From: Pseudomonadota bacterium
GTDB taxonomy: Bacteria > Pseudomonadota > Alphaproteobacteria > Rhizobiales > Xanthobacteraceae
Length of the DNA stretch: 64,000 nt
Assembly: GCA_023404675.1 (NCBI GenBank)
Contig: JAEYAW010000020.1
Span: 186,001 to 250,000 of the forward strand
Reading direction: 5' to 3'
Shown: positions 8,386 to 16,821 of the stretch, in pieces
Numbering within the stretch: position 1 is the stretch's first letter
Layout of the letters: each line of letters begins with the position of its first letter
Program-made: the position numbers and the translations under genes
Notes under the pieces: model-generated
Told to the model about the DNA's origin: nothing
The model's database searches: none
What the model saw: the letters and a program-made list of their open reading frames with translations, nothing else

Positions 8386-10185
8386 TCACTCCGCCGCGTC
8401 GATCCGGTCGCCGCCGAGCACCTGCCGGTCGAACAGACCGCGATAGATGCCGCCGGTCCGCGTCATCAGCGCGGCGTGGCTCCCCTGCTCGACGATCGCG
8501 CCGTGATCGAACACCAGAATGCGATCCATCTCGCGCACGGTAGACAGCCGGTGCGCGATCACGATCGAGGTGCGGCCCCGCATCAGGCGCTCCATCGCCT
8601 GCTGGATCAGCGCCTCCGATTCCGAATCGAGGCTGGAGGTCGCCTCGTCCAGAACCAGGATCGGCGCGTCGGCCAGAAACGCCCGCGCCAGCGACACCCG
8701 CTGACGCTCGCCGCCCGACAGCTTCACGCCGCGCTCGCCGACCAAGGTGCCGTAACCCTTCGGCAACCGCGTGATGAAGTCGTGAGCATTGGCGAGGCGC
8801 GCCGCCGTCTCGATCTCCGCCATCGACGCCGAGGGCCTCGCATAGGCGATGTTCTCCGCCAGCGAGCGGTGAAACAGGATCGGCTCCTGCTGCACGATGG
8901 CGATCCGGCTGCGCAGCGAGGCCTGCGCCACCTGCGCGATGTCCTGCCCGTCGATCCGGATGGTACCGGCGTTGATGTCGTAGAGCCGCTGCAGCAGCTT
9001 GACGAAGGTGGTCTTGCCCGAGCCCGACCGGCCGACGAGCCCGACGCGCTCGCCCGCGCCGATCCCGACCGACAGACCGCGATAGAGCGGCACGGCGTGG
9101 CCCTTGTAGTGGAAGGTCACGTCGTCGAACTCCACGCGCCCGTCGGTGACCGTCAACGGCTGCGCCTGCGGCGCATCGACGATCCCGATCGGCTCGTCGT
9201 GAATCTCGACAAGCTCCTCCATGTCGTTGACCGAGCGCTGCAGGTTGTTGATGTGCATGCCGAGGTCACGCAGATAGCCGTGGATGACGTAGTAGCTCGT
9301 CAGCACGTAGGCGACATCGCCCGGAGTCGCCCGGCCCCAGAGCCACATCAGCAGCGAACCGCCGATCACCGCCGAACGCATGACCAGCAGCACCACGAGC
9401 TGCACCACGAAGGTGGTGTTGTAGCGGATCCACGTCCGGTGAGTACGCTGCGCCCACTTGCCGACGACGCTGGCAAGCCGCGCGTCCTCGCGCTGCTCCG
9501 CGCCGAACGATTTCACCACCGCATTGCAGGTCAGCGCATCCGCCAGCGTGCCGCCGACCCTGGTGTCCCAGGCGTTGGAGGTCCGCGCGGCCGGCGCGAT
9601 GTAGCGCGTGGTCAGCACCACCGTCATGGCGATGTAAGCCACCGAGCCGACACCGAAGATCAGACCCAGCACCGGCCATTGCCAGCCGAGCAGCAGCATC
9701 GAGCCGAACAGCACGGCCACCGACGGCAGCAGCGCCAGCAGCAGGGTGTCGTTGAGCAGGTCGACCGCCCACATGCCCCGCGTCACCTTGCGCACGGTGG
9801 AGCCTGCGAAGGCGTTGGCATGCCAGTCGGTCGAGAACCGCTGTACGCGCACGAACGCATCCTGCGCGATATCGGACATGATGCGCAGCGTGAACGGCAC
9901 GATCACGTAGATACCCAGAAACCGCAGCAGCATCGACAGCAGAGCAAGCCCGATGATGCTCAGGAATGCCGTGAGCGCAGCGCGGCGTGCGGACGGATCG
10001 GCGATGCCCGCCGCCACCGCGTCCACCAGATGCCCCGAGAACAGCGGCATGAGCACGTCGGCCATCGTCGCGCCCAGCAGACCGAATGCGATCAGGGCCA
10101 CGTTCCGCGGCTGCTTCGACCAGTGACGAAAGAGAAATGGCAGCACCAGCCGGATGGCGGGCGGCCTTGCCTTCAATTGGCTCAT
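8386..10185 (-). CDS. ABC exporter, fused permease and ATPase (MsbA/multidrug type)
   Basis: This is a 599-residue half-transporter that should work as a homodimer. The N-terminal domain has about six membrane segments (between 28 and 305). The C-terminal ATPase carries Walker A GRSGSGKTT (385-393), the Q-loop, the signature LSGGERQ (489-495) and Walker B ILVLDEATSSLD (509-520). The ATG at 10185 is chosen because GGAAAT lies just upstream and MSQLKARPPA leads directly into the first membrane region; the frame is open for 96 more codons without conserved features. The substrate cannot be read from sequence; lipid or drug export are both possible. A small ORF (10332-10424) lies upstream on the same strand. 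Confidence 0.88.
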   Translation of the reverse strand: MSQLKARPPAIRLVLPFLFRHWSKQPRNVALIAFGLLGATMADVLMPLFSGHLVDAVAAGIADPSARRAALTAFLSIIGLALLSMLLRFLGIYVIVPFTLRIMSDIAQDAFVRVQRFSTDWHANAFAGSTVRKVTRGMWAVDLLNDTLLLALLPSVAVLFGSMLLLGWQWPVLGLIFGVGSVAYIAMTVVLTTRYIAPAARTSNAWDTRVGGTLADALTCNAVVKSFGAEQREDARLASVVGKWAQRTHRTWIRYNTTFVVQLVVLLVMRSAVIGGSLLMWLWGRATPGDVAYVLTSYYVIHGYLRDLGMHINNLQRSVNDMEELVEIHDEPIGIVDAPQAQPLTVTDGRVEFDDVTFHYKGHAVPLYRGLSVGIGAGERVGLVGRSGSGKTTFVKLLQRLYDINAGTIRIDGQDIAQVAQASLRSRIAIVQQEPILFHRSLAENIAYARPSASMAEIETAARLANAHDFITRLPKGYGTLVGERGVKLSGGERQRVSLARAFLADAPILVLDEATSSLDSESEALIQQAMERLMRGRTSIVIAHRLSTVREMDRILVFDHGAIVEQGSHAALMTRTGGIYRGLFDRQVLGGDRIDAAE

Positions 10186-10293
10186 CGCAATTTCCGGATG
10201 CGGGATGCGCGATCCGGCTCCATGAAATCCGAGGCGGCATGCGCGAGGCACGCAATGCCCGGACGACCTGATATTCAGTCTGAAAAACGGGAT

Positions 10294-10311
10294 GACCGGA
10301 TCAGTCCGGCC
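10294..10311 (-). terminator. Hairpin with nearby T-run between small ORF and ABC gene
   Basis: On the minus strand GGCCGGA and TCCGGTC form a 7-bp stem (one G-T pair) around a CTGA loop. About six bases later comes TTTTTC (10282-10287). The gap between stem and T-run is longer than in a textbook terminator. It could be a weak terminator or an attenuator between the 30-codon ORF and the transporter gene. Confidence 0.35.
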
Positions 10312-10331
10312 AGCTTGTAAACCGATCGCGC

Positions 10332-10424
10332 TCAGATGGCGGAGCGGCGGGCCCTCAGGGGCGTGACACGGATCGCTCCGCGGGCACGCGAGGGCGGCGG
10401 GGTGACGGTCGAAAGCATATTCAT
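10332..10424 (-). CDS. Small basic protein or leader peptide, 30 residues (hypothetical)
   Basis: I do not recognise this ORF. It encodes 30 residues, starting MNMLSTVTPPPSR, proline-rich in the first half and arginine-rich at the end (RARRSAI). Support comes from the initiation site: GGGGAGG at 10430-10436 lies 5 bases before the ATG at 10424, one of the better ribosome sites in the window. It sits about 150 bases upstream of the ABC exporter on the same strand, with a hairpin between. It could be a small protein, a leader peptide, or chance. There is no membrane segment and no known motif. Confidence 0.4.
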   Translation of the reverse strand: MNMLSTVTPPPSRARGAIRVTPLRARRSAI

Positions 10425-10590
10425 ACTGACCTCCCCGCGCTGTGAGCCCAAAAATCCCGATGGAATACCGCAAGAGGACCAGATTCGATCCGTGCGGTCA
10501 ATTGGTCCTTGCCGCGCGATCACGGCTTTTGAAAGGCAGTATCCGCGACGATGTCCTTCGTGCCCGAAACGTGGCCTCTCGCATCCCGGG

Positions 10591-12177
10591 CTAATGCGCG
10601 CCGGAGGGGGCGCCCGCGAGATTCGGCCTGTCGAGAAGAACCACCAGAAAGCTCAGCCCGCAATAGAAGATGGCGAGCAGGAAGAACGCGTCGCCAAAGC
10701 CCATCACCACGGCCTGGCGGTGCACGATCTGGGACAACTGCTTCATCGCCATCATCGCGGCGTCGCCCATGCCCTGAAAGCGCTGGGTGAACATGTTGAG
10801 CAGTTCGGTCGCTTCCGCGTTGCCCCACGTCACCTTGTCGTGCAGGCGCGAGATATGGAAATCGGTGCGCGTGTTCAGGATCTGGTTGATCAGCGCGAGG
10901 CCGACGGCGCCGCCGAGATTGCGGGTCAGGTTGAACAGGCCCGACGCATTCTTCACCCGCTCCGGCGGCAGGGTGCCGAGCGCGATGTTGTTGATCGGCA
11001 CCATCGACAGCATCATGCCGACGCCGCGCAGGATTTGCGGCACCAGCAGTTCGTTGAAATCGTAGTGCCGCGTAATCCAGGTCATGTCCCAGGCGCCGGC
11101 GGCGAAGATGAGAAGCCCCGTCGCGATCAGGATGCGGGGATCCACCTTCTGCATCAGCCGTCCGACCACGGGCGCCATCAGGAACATGGCGACGCCCGAG
11201 ACGAACATGGTCTCGCCGATCATGGTGGCGCTGTAGCCGCGAATTTCCGCCAGATAGCGCGGATAGATGTAGGTCATGCCGTAGAGGCCGATGCCGACGC
11301 AGAACGAGAACAGGCAGCCGAGCCCGAAATTGCGGTTGTTGAAGGCGCGGATATCCACGATCGGCTCGCGCGCCGTCAGCACGCGGGCGAAGAAGGCGAC
11401 CGCCGACAGCGCGCAGACGGCGGCGAACAGCGCGATCGATTCATCCTCCAGCCAGCCGTATTGCGGGCCTTCCTCAAGCACGTATTCGAGCGAGCCGAGG
11501 AAGCCGGCCATGAACAAAAGGCCCCACCAGTCGAAATGATCGAGCAGCGCGAAATTGGGCTCGTCGAAATCCACCAGCGCGAGCACACCGATGGTGATGC
11601 CGATGCCGGGCACGACGTTGATGAAGAACAGCCAGTGCCACGACATCAGGTCGGTGATGTAGCCGCCGACCGTGGGACCGATGGTCGGCGCCAGTGTCGC
11701 CACGAGGCCGATCATCGGCGCGACGATGAAGCGTTTGGAGGCCGGAAAGACCGTGTAGGCCGAGGCGAATACGGTCGGGATCATGCCCGCGCCGAGAAAA
11801 CCCTGCACCGCGCGCCACAGGATCATCTGCTCGATCGAGGTCGCGAAGCCGCACAGAAAGCTCGCCACCGTGAAGCCTGCCGCCGAGATCGCGAACAGAA
11901 TCCGCGTGCCGAGCGCGCGCGACAGGAAGCCCGAGAGCGGAATCGCGATCACCTCGGCGATCAGATACGAGGTCTGGACCCACGACACCTCGTTCGAGCT
12001 CGCCGACAGCCCCGCCTGGATCTCCGACAGCGAGGCCGACACGACCTGAATGTCGAGGATCGACATGAACATGCCGAACACCATGATCAGGAACGCGATC
12101 AGCCGGCGCGCCGGAATCTGCTCGTTCGCCGCGGGGATCGCGGGTGCACCGGGCGAGGCTGTGGTCGCGGTGGCCAT
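10591..12177 (-). CDS. emrB: MFS multidrug efflux permease, DHA2 family (EmrB-like)
   Basis: This is a 14-helix drug:H+ antiporter of the inner membrane. The 528-residue product has the DHA2 motif near helix 1 (MFMSILDIQVVSASL), WVQTSYLIAEVIAIPLSG in helix 2, and motif C-like GPTVGGYI in helix 5. An amphipathic SWHWLFFINVVPG segment follows, typical of EmrB. It lies 72 bases downstream of an EmrA-type adaptor gene and probably forms a tripartite pump with it and an outer-membrane factor, which is not encoded here. Expression is probably controlled by the TetR protein encoded at 13664 through the palindrome at 13552. Confidence 0.92.
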   Translation of the reverse strand: MATATTASPGAPAIPAANEQIPARRLIAFLIMVFGMFMSILDIQVVSASLSEIQAGLSASSNEVSWVQTSYLIAEVIAIPLSGFLSRALGTRILFAISAAGFTVASFLCGFATSIEQMILWRAVQGFLGAGMIPTVFASAYTVFPASKRFIVAPMIGLVATLAPTIGPTVGGYITDLMSWHWLFFINVVPGIGITIGVLALVDFDEPNFALLDHFDWWGLLFMAGFLGSLEYVLEEGPQYGWLEDESIALFAAVCALSAVAFFARVLTAREPIVDIRAFNNRNFGLGCLFSFCVGIGLYGMTYIYPRYLAEIRGYSATMIGETMFVSGVAMFLMAPVVGRLMQKVDPRILIATGLLIFAAGAWDMTWITRHYDFNELLVPQILRGVGMMLSMVPINNIALGTLPPERVKNASGLFNLTRNLGGAVGLALINQILNTRTDFHISRLHDKVTWGNAEATELLNMFTQRFQGMGDAAMMAMKQLSQIVHRQAVVMGFGDAFFLLAIFYCGLSFLVVLLDRPNLAGAPSGAH

Positions 12178-12249
12178 TGATCAGGATTCTTGAATCTGCG
12201 CTTGCTGGACTAGGAAAGGATCCGGCACGCCGCGCACCGGATCCCGTCT

Positions 12250-13488
12250 TCAGTGCGTCGCGGGCGACGCGTTGTCATGCGTGTCGATGGTCACATAAAC
12301 CGACATGCCGCCGCGCATGATGTTTTCTCTCGCCACGTCCGCGGGAATACGGATGCGCACCGGCACGCGCTGCACGATCTTGGTGAAGTTGCCGGTAGCG
12401 TTGTCCGGCGGCAGCAGCGTGAACACCTGCCCGGCGGCCGGCGAAACGCTGTCCACCACGCCGTGGATTTCGCGGCCGCTGTGCGCATCCACCTCGATCG
12501 TCACCGGCTGCCCCGGCTTGATGCGGCGAAGCTGCGTTTCCTTGAAATTGGCATCGACGAAGACGGCATCGAGCGGCACGACGTTCGCCATGCGCTGGCC
12601 GACCTGCACGAAATCTCCGAGATTGACGATGCGGTTGGCGAAAATGCCATCGGCCGGCGCGCGCACGCTGGTGAAATCGAGATCACGCTGCGCCCTCGCC
12701 AGCGACATCTTCAATTCCTCAAGCTGCGCGCGGGCTTCAGCCTGCTGCGCTTTGGTCACGCTGACATTGTCCTGCGCGGCCGCCAAGGCGGCCTTGGCCG
12801 CCTGTACACTCGCGGCCGCCTGGTCACGGCCTGCCAGCGAGGTCTCGTAGACGGCGCGCGAGGCGAAGCCACGCGTGTTCAGCTCCTGTTGACGGGCGTA
12901 GTCCGCCTCGGTGCGCTGGAGCGCCGCCTCGGCCGAGGCGAGCTGCGCTTTCGCCTGATCGACCGCGCTGCCCTGCGCCTCGACCTGATGGCCGATGCGA
13001 TCGATGGTGGCTTCCTGCGTCGCGATTCGCGCCTTGGCGGAGTCGACAGCAATGCGATAGTCGCCGTCGTCGATGCGGAACAGCACGTCGCCCGCCTTGA
13101 CCTGGGAATTGTCCGCCGGCACGATCGCGGCGATATGTCCGGCGACGCGCGAGCCCAGCGTGGAGTTGTTTGAGCGCACATACGCATCGTCGGTGGAGAC
13201 GTAGAACCGTCCGACCATCACGTAATAGGTGCCATAGGCGGCTGCGGCGAGAATCGCGAGCGCGCCGACCCCCAACAGAACCACTTTGCGGCGGCCCGGC
13301 TTCGCGGGAGCCGCGGCCTTCCCGGCCTGAGAATCGGTCGTCGGCCCTGCGGGGGGCTGCGGCGCGGGGCCTTTCGCCAGCGGCGCCTCGGCGGACTGCT
13401 CTGCCGCCTCCCTGTCCAGCGGGATCGGCTGATCATCGGGCCCCTCCGGGCCCGGCGGCAACCGGCGCGCTGTCTGATCCCGAGCCAT
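12250..13488 (-). CDS. emrA: Efflux pump membrane-fusion protein (HlyD/EmrA family)
   Basis: This is the periplasmic adaptor that links EmrB to an outer-membrane channel. The 412-residue protein has a proline- and alanine-rich cytoplasmic tail (1-65), one membrane anchor (about 69-91), then STDDAYVRSNNSTLGSRVAGHIAAI, the barrel-sandwich half-motif typical of EmrA. A long coiled-coil hairpin rich in Ala, Gln and Arg follows (about 140-260), and a second lipoyl half (DFTSVRAPADGIF) and beta-barrel domain close it. It is the first gene of the efflux operon; the promoter and operator lie 50-90 bases upstream. Confidence 0.92.
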   Translation of the reverse strand: MARDQTARRLPPGPEGPDDQPIPLDREAAEQSAEAPLAKGPAPQPPAGPTTDSQAGKAAAPAKPGRRKVVLLGVGALAILAAAAYGTYYVMVGRFYVSTDDAYVRSNNSTLGSRVAGHIAAIVPADNSQVKAGDVLFRIDDGDYRIAVDSAKARIATQEATIDRIGHQVEAQGSAVDQAKAQLASAEAALQRTEADYARQQELNTRGFASRAVYETSLAGRDQAAASVQAAKAALAAAQDNVSVTKAQQAEARAQLEELKMSLARAQRDLDFTSVRAPADGIFANRIVNLGDFVQVGQRMANVVPLDAVFVDANFKETQLRRIKPGQPVTIEVDAHSGREIHGVVDSVSPAAGQVFTLLPPDNATGNFTKIVQRVPVRIRIPADVARENIMRGGMSVYVTIDTHDNASPATH

Positions 13489-13539
13489 GAGTCCTATTCC
13501 CTTCCCCGACGACGCGGCAGCAGCAACTGGGCCGCCTTG

Positions 13540-13580
13540 ATTATATTACCTTTGACCGAACGGTTCGGTCAATATATATT
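13540..13580. promoter_or_regulatory. Divergent promoters with palindromic operator for emrAB and tetR
   Basis: A perfect palindrome spans 13552-13572: arms TTGACCGAAC and GTTCGGTCAA around a single G. It carries a -35 for each direction. Rightward, TTGACC (13552-13557), 17 bases, then TATATT (13575-13580). Leftward, TTGACC (13567-13572 complement), 18 bases, then TAATAT (13543-13548 complement). A repressor bound here would block both promoters. TetR-family operators are commonly such palindromes in divergent promoters, so autorepression plus repression of the pump is inferred. Confidence 0.8.
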
Positions 13581-13663
13581 CACGACATTGTGGCATTGCA
13601 GACCGAAAATCGTCCAGTGCGTGCAGATCAGATCCATCACGCGCAAATGCAAAGGCTAGCGAA

Positions 13664-14323
13664 TTGACAGCGATAAACCCGGTCCCCGTGCCTGTCGAGG
13701 AGGGACACGCCAAGCGCCGCCAGATTCTGGACGGCGCGCGGCGCATCTTCATGGAACTCGGCTTCGATGCGGCAAGCATGGGGGAAATCGCCAAGGCGGC
13801 CGGCGTATCGAAGGGCACGCTCTACGTCTACTTCTCCGACAAGAATGCCCTGTTCGTGGCCCTCATCGAGCAGATCGCCCGCGAACAGGGGCAGCTTGCC
13901 TTCGAGGCTGTCCTTGAGGGATCGTCGGATACCCGTGCGACGCTGCAGCGTTTCGGGCGCAACTACATCGCGTTTCTCTGTCGCCCCGAAGGCGGCTCTG
14001 CGATCCGGACCGTCATCGCGATCGCCGAACGCATGCCGGAACTTGGCCACCGTTTCTACAGCGAGGTGATCGAGAAAACCCATCACCGCGTCGGCGAGTA
14101 TCTGTCGAAGGAGGTTGAAGCGGGCCGGCTGCGCATCCCAGACTGCCAGCTTGCCGGATCCCAGTTCCTGCTGGCCTGTCAGGCGACGCTGTTTCTCCCC
14201 TACCTGTTTCAGGCGCCCGTCGCGCTGGCACCGGACAATATCGAGCGTGTGGTGGACAGCGCGGTCGACGTCTTCATGGACGCCTACGGCGTCGCCGATC
14301 CGCGCAACCAGGGACGCCAGTAA
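13664..14323 (+). CDS. TetR/AcrR family transcriptional regulator of the adjacent efflux pump
   Basis: This is a 219-residue one-component repressor. The N-terminal helix-turn-helix (about 36-58: ASMGEIAKAAGVSKGTLYVYFSDK) is a textbook TetR domain. The C-terminal half resembles AcrR-type ligand-binding domains. The start is read as TTG at 13664 because AAAGG precedes it by 8 bases; a GTG at 13688 would shorten it by 8 residues. It is transcribed divergently from emrAB and is the obvious reader of the palindrome at 13552-13572. The ligand is unknown. Confidence 0.9.
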   Translation: MTAINPVPVPVEEGHAKRRQILDGARRIFMELGFDAASMGEIAKAAGVSKGTLYVYFSDKNALFVALIEQIAREQGQLAFEAVLEGSSDTRATLQRFGRNYIAFLCRPEGGSAIRTVIAIAERMPELGHRFYSEVIEKTHHRVGEYLSKEVEAGRLRIPDCQLAGSQFLLACQATLFLPYLFQAPVALAPDNIERVVDSAVDVFMDAYGVADPRNQGRQ

Positions 14324-14325
14324 AG

Positions 14326-15477
14326 TTATTCGTCCTCGGCGTCCTCGGCATCGTAGTTAAGCTTCGCCGCCGGGGCGCGGCGCCCCAGCGAGCCGGTGAC
14401 GCCAGCGTCCCGAGCGGCATAAGAACCGCCCGAGGCACGCGCCGCGATCTGATCGCCGGAGACGGCGGCCGGCTTGCAGATCACCCGGCGGCTGGACCGG
14501 CGCATCAGATCCACGTGAATGTGATTGTAGTGGTAGATGTTCGATCCCGGCGACAGCACCGTGGTGAAGCGATCGCAGGCGGCGGCGTGCACGTCGCGCA
14601 GGAAGCCCTGCTCCTCCGGCAGGCCGCGCCAGCCATCCTTCACCGAGATGCGGCGACCGTCGGCCAGCGTGAAACCGGCGATATCGAGCGCGTTGCCGAA
14701 GGCATGCTCGGAGATGCGCGCGTTCGGATTTCCGTTCATGCCACGGCAGGAATAAGCCGAAATCTGTTTGATCTCGACAACGGGCGAGCCAAACCAGCGC
14801 ATTGCGGCGGGCTGCATGGCCTCGACGATCCAGCGGTCGAGCGCGGACACGATCGGACACGCCAGCGTCGCGCCCGGCTTCACCGCGACCGGCCCGATCG
14901 CGGCGACATGATTGCCGCTGGCGGGACCAAGCCGCGGCAGCGGCGCCGACGGATAAGCCGTGGTGGGAATACGGTCCGGTTCGCGCGCGTCCGATGGATA
15001 ACGCAGATTGGCGGCGGGCACGTCAGCGTGCCCCTCGGGCGGCAGATCGATGTCGTCCGGCACCTGCGCCGAGCCGGGCGCATTGAGCGGAACCGGCGCA
15101 TTTCCGGATGCCGGCCCGCGTTCCAGCGTCGAGGCCTGCGCATCGAGGGAGCGCGGCGCGCGGTCCGCAATCGGCCAGCGCGGCTGGCGGGTCAGCGCCG
15201 CCGGCGGGCGGAGATCATTGGCAAAGCCGATCGCGGAACTTTCCCCGAGCGCCGCCACCTTGAGCGGGAATTCGGCGCCGCACATGCCCGGCCCTGAGAT
15301 CGGCTCGATCCGCACGAGCTCGGCGCTCTCCTTGACCGCGCCCGATTTCAGGCACGCGACCTCGGCCTCGCGCCGCCACGGTTCGCGCTCCGCGCCCTGA
15401 AAGAAGCCACGGCCGCATCCGGCAAGCGATACGAGCACGACGGAGCCGACGAGATACAACCACACTCCACGCGTCAT
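14326..15477 (-). CDS. Extensin-like family lipoprotein
   Basis: The 383-residue product has a lipoprotein signal (WLYLVGSVVLVSLAGC, acylated Cys near 21). A low-complexity, proline-rich middle section follows (about 90-190). The C-terminal domain (about 195-350) matches the extensin-like C-terminal family: VSALDRWIVEAMQPAAMRWFG, ISEHAFGNALDIAGF and HYNHIHVDL. The SEHAFGNALDI and HIHVDL motifs resemble the zinc sites of peptidoglycan D,D-/L,D-peptidases (VanY/MepA type), so a wall-hydrolase role is an inference. The ATG at 15477 gives the clean signal; a GTG 9 bases upstream is possible. It converges on tetR with a 2-base gap. Confidence 0.82.
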   Translation of the reverse strand: MTRGVWLYLVGSVVLVSLAGCGRGFFQGAEREPWRREAEVACLKSGAVKESAELVRIEPISGPGMCGAEFPLKVAALGESSAIGFANDLRPPAALTRQPRWPIADRAPRSLDAQASTLERGPASGNAPVPLNAPGSAQVPDDIDLPPEGHADVPAANLRYPSDAREPDRIPTTAYPSAPLPRLGPASGNHVAAIGPVAVKPGATLACPIVSALDRWIVEAMQPAAMRWFGSPVVEIKQISAYSCRGMNGNPNARISEHAFGNALDIAGFTLADGRRISVKDGWRGLPEEQGFLRDVHAAACDRFTTVLSPGSNIYHYNHIHVDLMRRSSRRVICKPAAVSGDQIAARASGGSYAARDAGVTGSLGRRAPAAKLNYDAEDAEDE

Positions 15478-15655
15478 GGCGCGCACAGTGCGCGAATTTA
15501 TTTAATGACTCTTCAACATGTTGGTTTCAGGAATTTTTTAACCATGCCGAGCCCGAGCGGCAGGCGATGGTGCAGCCTCGCTGTCTTTTTCCGCCCGGAA
15601 CACAGTGCTAGCGTCTGCGTTCTCTGGGCAGTCAGGTCGAGACGGGAGCAGTCCC

Positions 15656-15754
15656 ATGACGACATCCGGCAGACTCGGAATCGTGGCGGCGTATGCCGCG
15701 TTCGCCTTCGTAGGCGCCATCATCATCGGCACAATCGGCCTCGCAGGCTTCTGA
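15656..15754 (+). CDS. Small single-pass membrane protein, 32 residues (hypothetical)
   Basis: Not recognised as a named family. The ORF runs from the ATG at 15656 to TGA at 15754. GGGAG lies 8 bases upstream. After a short polar start (MTTSGRLG), residues 9-31 form one uninterrupted hydrophobic stretch of Ala, Ile, Val, Phe and Gly, enough to span the membrane. It stands alone between the extensin-like gene and the L,D-transpeptidase gene, with tandem repeats directly after its stop. The composition and ribosome site favour a real small membrane protein. Confidence 0.55.
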   Translation: MTTSGRLGIVAAYAAFAFVGAIIIGTIGLAGF

Positions 15755-15755
15755 C

Positions 15756-15819
15756 GAGGCGCCAAGGCTCCTGAGGCGCCAAGGCTCCTGAGGCGCAAAG
15801 TCTCCTGAGGTGCCAAGGC
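15756..15819. repeat. 17-bp tandem repeat, almost four copies
   Basis: The unit GAGGCGCCAAGGCTCCT occurs exactly at 15756-15772 and 15773-15789, with two changes at 15790-15806, and as a partial copy at 15807-15819. It begins one base after the stop of the 32-residue ORF. The period of 17 is not a multiple of 3, so it is not coding. It looks like replication-slippage DNA and may vary between strains. Confidence 0.85.
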
Positions 15820-15993
15820 CCACGACAGGGCCTCGGCCGGAGACATTCGCGCCCGGGCAATGCAACCTTTTCCGGACACGGATGTTTAAGGCAGTGACGC
15901 GCGGCCGGGGCACCCGATCAAACTGAGTTGAACCTTCTCCCGCCTGCGCCGACGCAACCGCAAAGGGAAGCGTAGCAGGTTCAGGAGTTCGTC

Positions 15994-16680
15994 ATGACCC
16001 ATCGCGCACGTCTGCACTGCGGCATCGTCGTTGCCGTGTCCGGTATGGTCGCTCTGATCGCGGGAGCCGCAAACGCAGGCCCGCTGTCGCTCTTCCCGGT
16101 CGATCCGATGCCGGCGCCTTTTGCGGGAGCCATGCAGCCGGTGCAGCCGGAACCGCAATTCGAGCCGGAAGACCAGCGCTCGACCTTCCAGTTGCCGGCT
16201 CATCTTCGCCGCCAGATGGTACGTTATGACGGCCGTGAAGCCCCCGGCACCGTCATCATCGACACCAGCAACACCTATCTTTATCTGGTCCAGCCGGGTG
16301 GCCGCGCGCTTCGGTATGGCATCGGTGTCGGCCGCGAGGGCTTCACCTGGTCGGGCGTGCAGACCATCACCCGCAAGGCCGAATGGCCGAACTGGATTCC
16401 GCCCGCGGAAATGATCCAGCGCCAGCCCTACCTGCCGCGCTTCATGGCGGGCGGACCGGGAAATCCGCTCGGCGCCCGCGCGATGTATCTCGGCGAGACG
16501 GTCTATCGCATTCACGGCACCAACGATCCCTCCACCATCGGCCATCGCGTGTCGTCGGGCTGCATCCGGCTGACCAACGAGGATGTCAGCGACCTCTATT
16601 CCCGAATCAATGTGGGGACGAAAGTCGTGGTGCTGCCGATCGAGCGCCGCGCCGACAGCGGAAGCCGCGCGGTCCGCTGA
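15994..16680 (+). CDS. L,D-transpeptidase (YkuD/ErfK family), periplasmic
   Basis: The enzyme makes 3-3 crosslinks in peptidoglycan or attaches proteins to it. The 228-residue product has a signal peptide (1-28, cleavage after GAANA) and a proline-rich spacer (30-65). The YkuD domain follows at about 85-220, with HGTN at 174-177 and SSGCIRLTNEDV at 188-199; the catalytic cysteine is Cys190. Length and layout match the many rhizobial Ldt paralogues. It is a single-gene unit followed by a strong terminator at 16741. Confidence 0.93.
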   Translation: MTHRARLHCGIVVAVSGMVALIAGAANAGPLSLFPVDPMPAPFAGAMQPVQPEPQFEPEDQRSTFQLPAHLRRQMVRYDGREAPGTVIIDTSNTYLYLVQPGGRALRYGIGVGREGFTWSGVQTITRKAEWPNWIPPAEMIQRQPYLPRFMAGGPGNPLGARAMYLGETVYRIHGTNDPSTIGHRVSSGCIRLTNEDVSDLYSRINVGTKVVVLPIERRADSGSRAVR

Positions 16681-16740
16681 TCGTTCTTTCTGTTGCCGTA
16701 CCCCCGCCGCCCGCACTATTGCCACATCAATGTTGAAACG

Positions 16741-16770
16741 GTCCCGGTTCATCACCGGGACTTTTCTTTT
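16741..16770 (+). terminator. Rho-independent terminator after the L,D-transpeptidase gene
   Basis: GTCCCGGT (16741-16748) pairs with ACCGGGAC (16754-16761) around a 5-base loop, followed at once by TTTTCTTTT. It is one of the clearest intrinsic terminators in the window. Confidence 0.9.
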
Positions 16771-16821
16771 GATGGCTGAACTGAAACGAGCGCGGTCAGC
16801 CCGGCGTGACCTGGAGGGACG

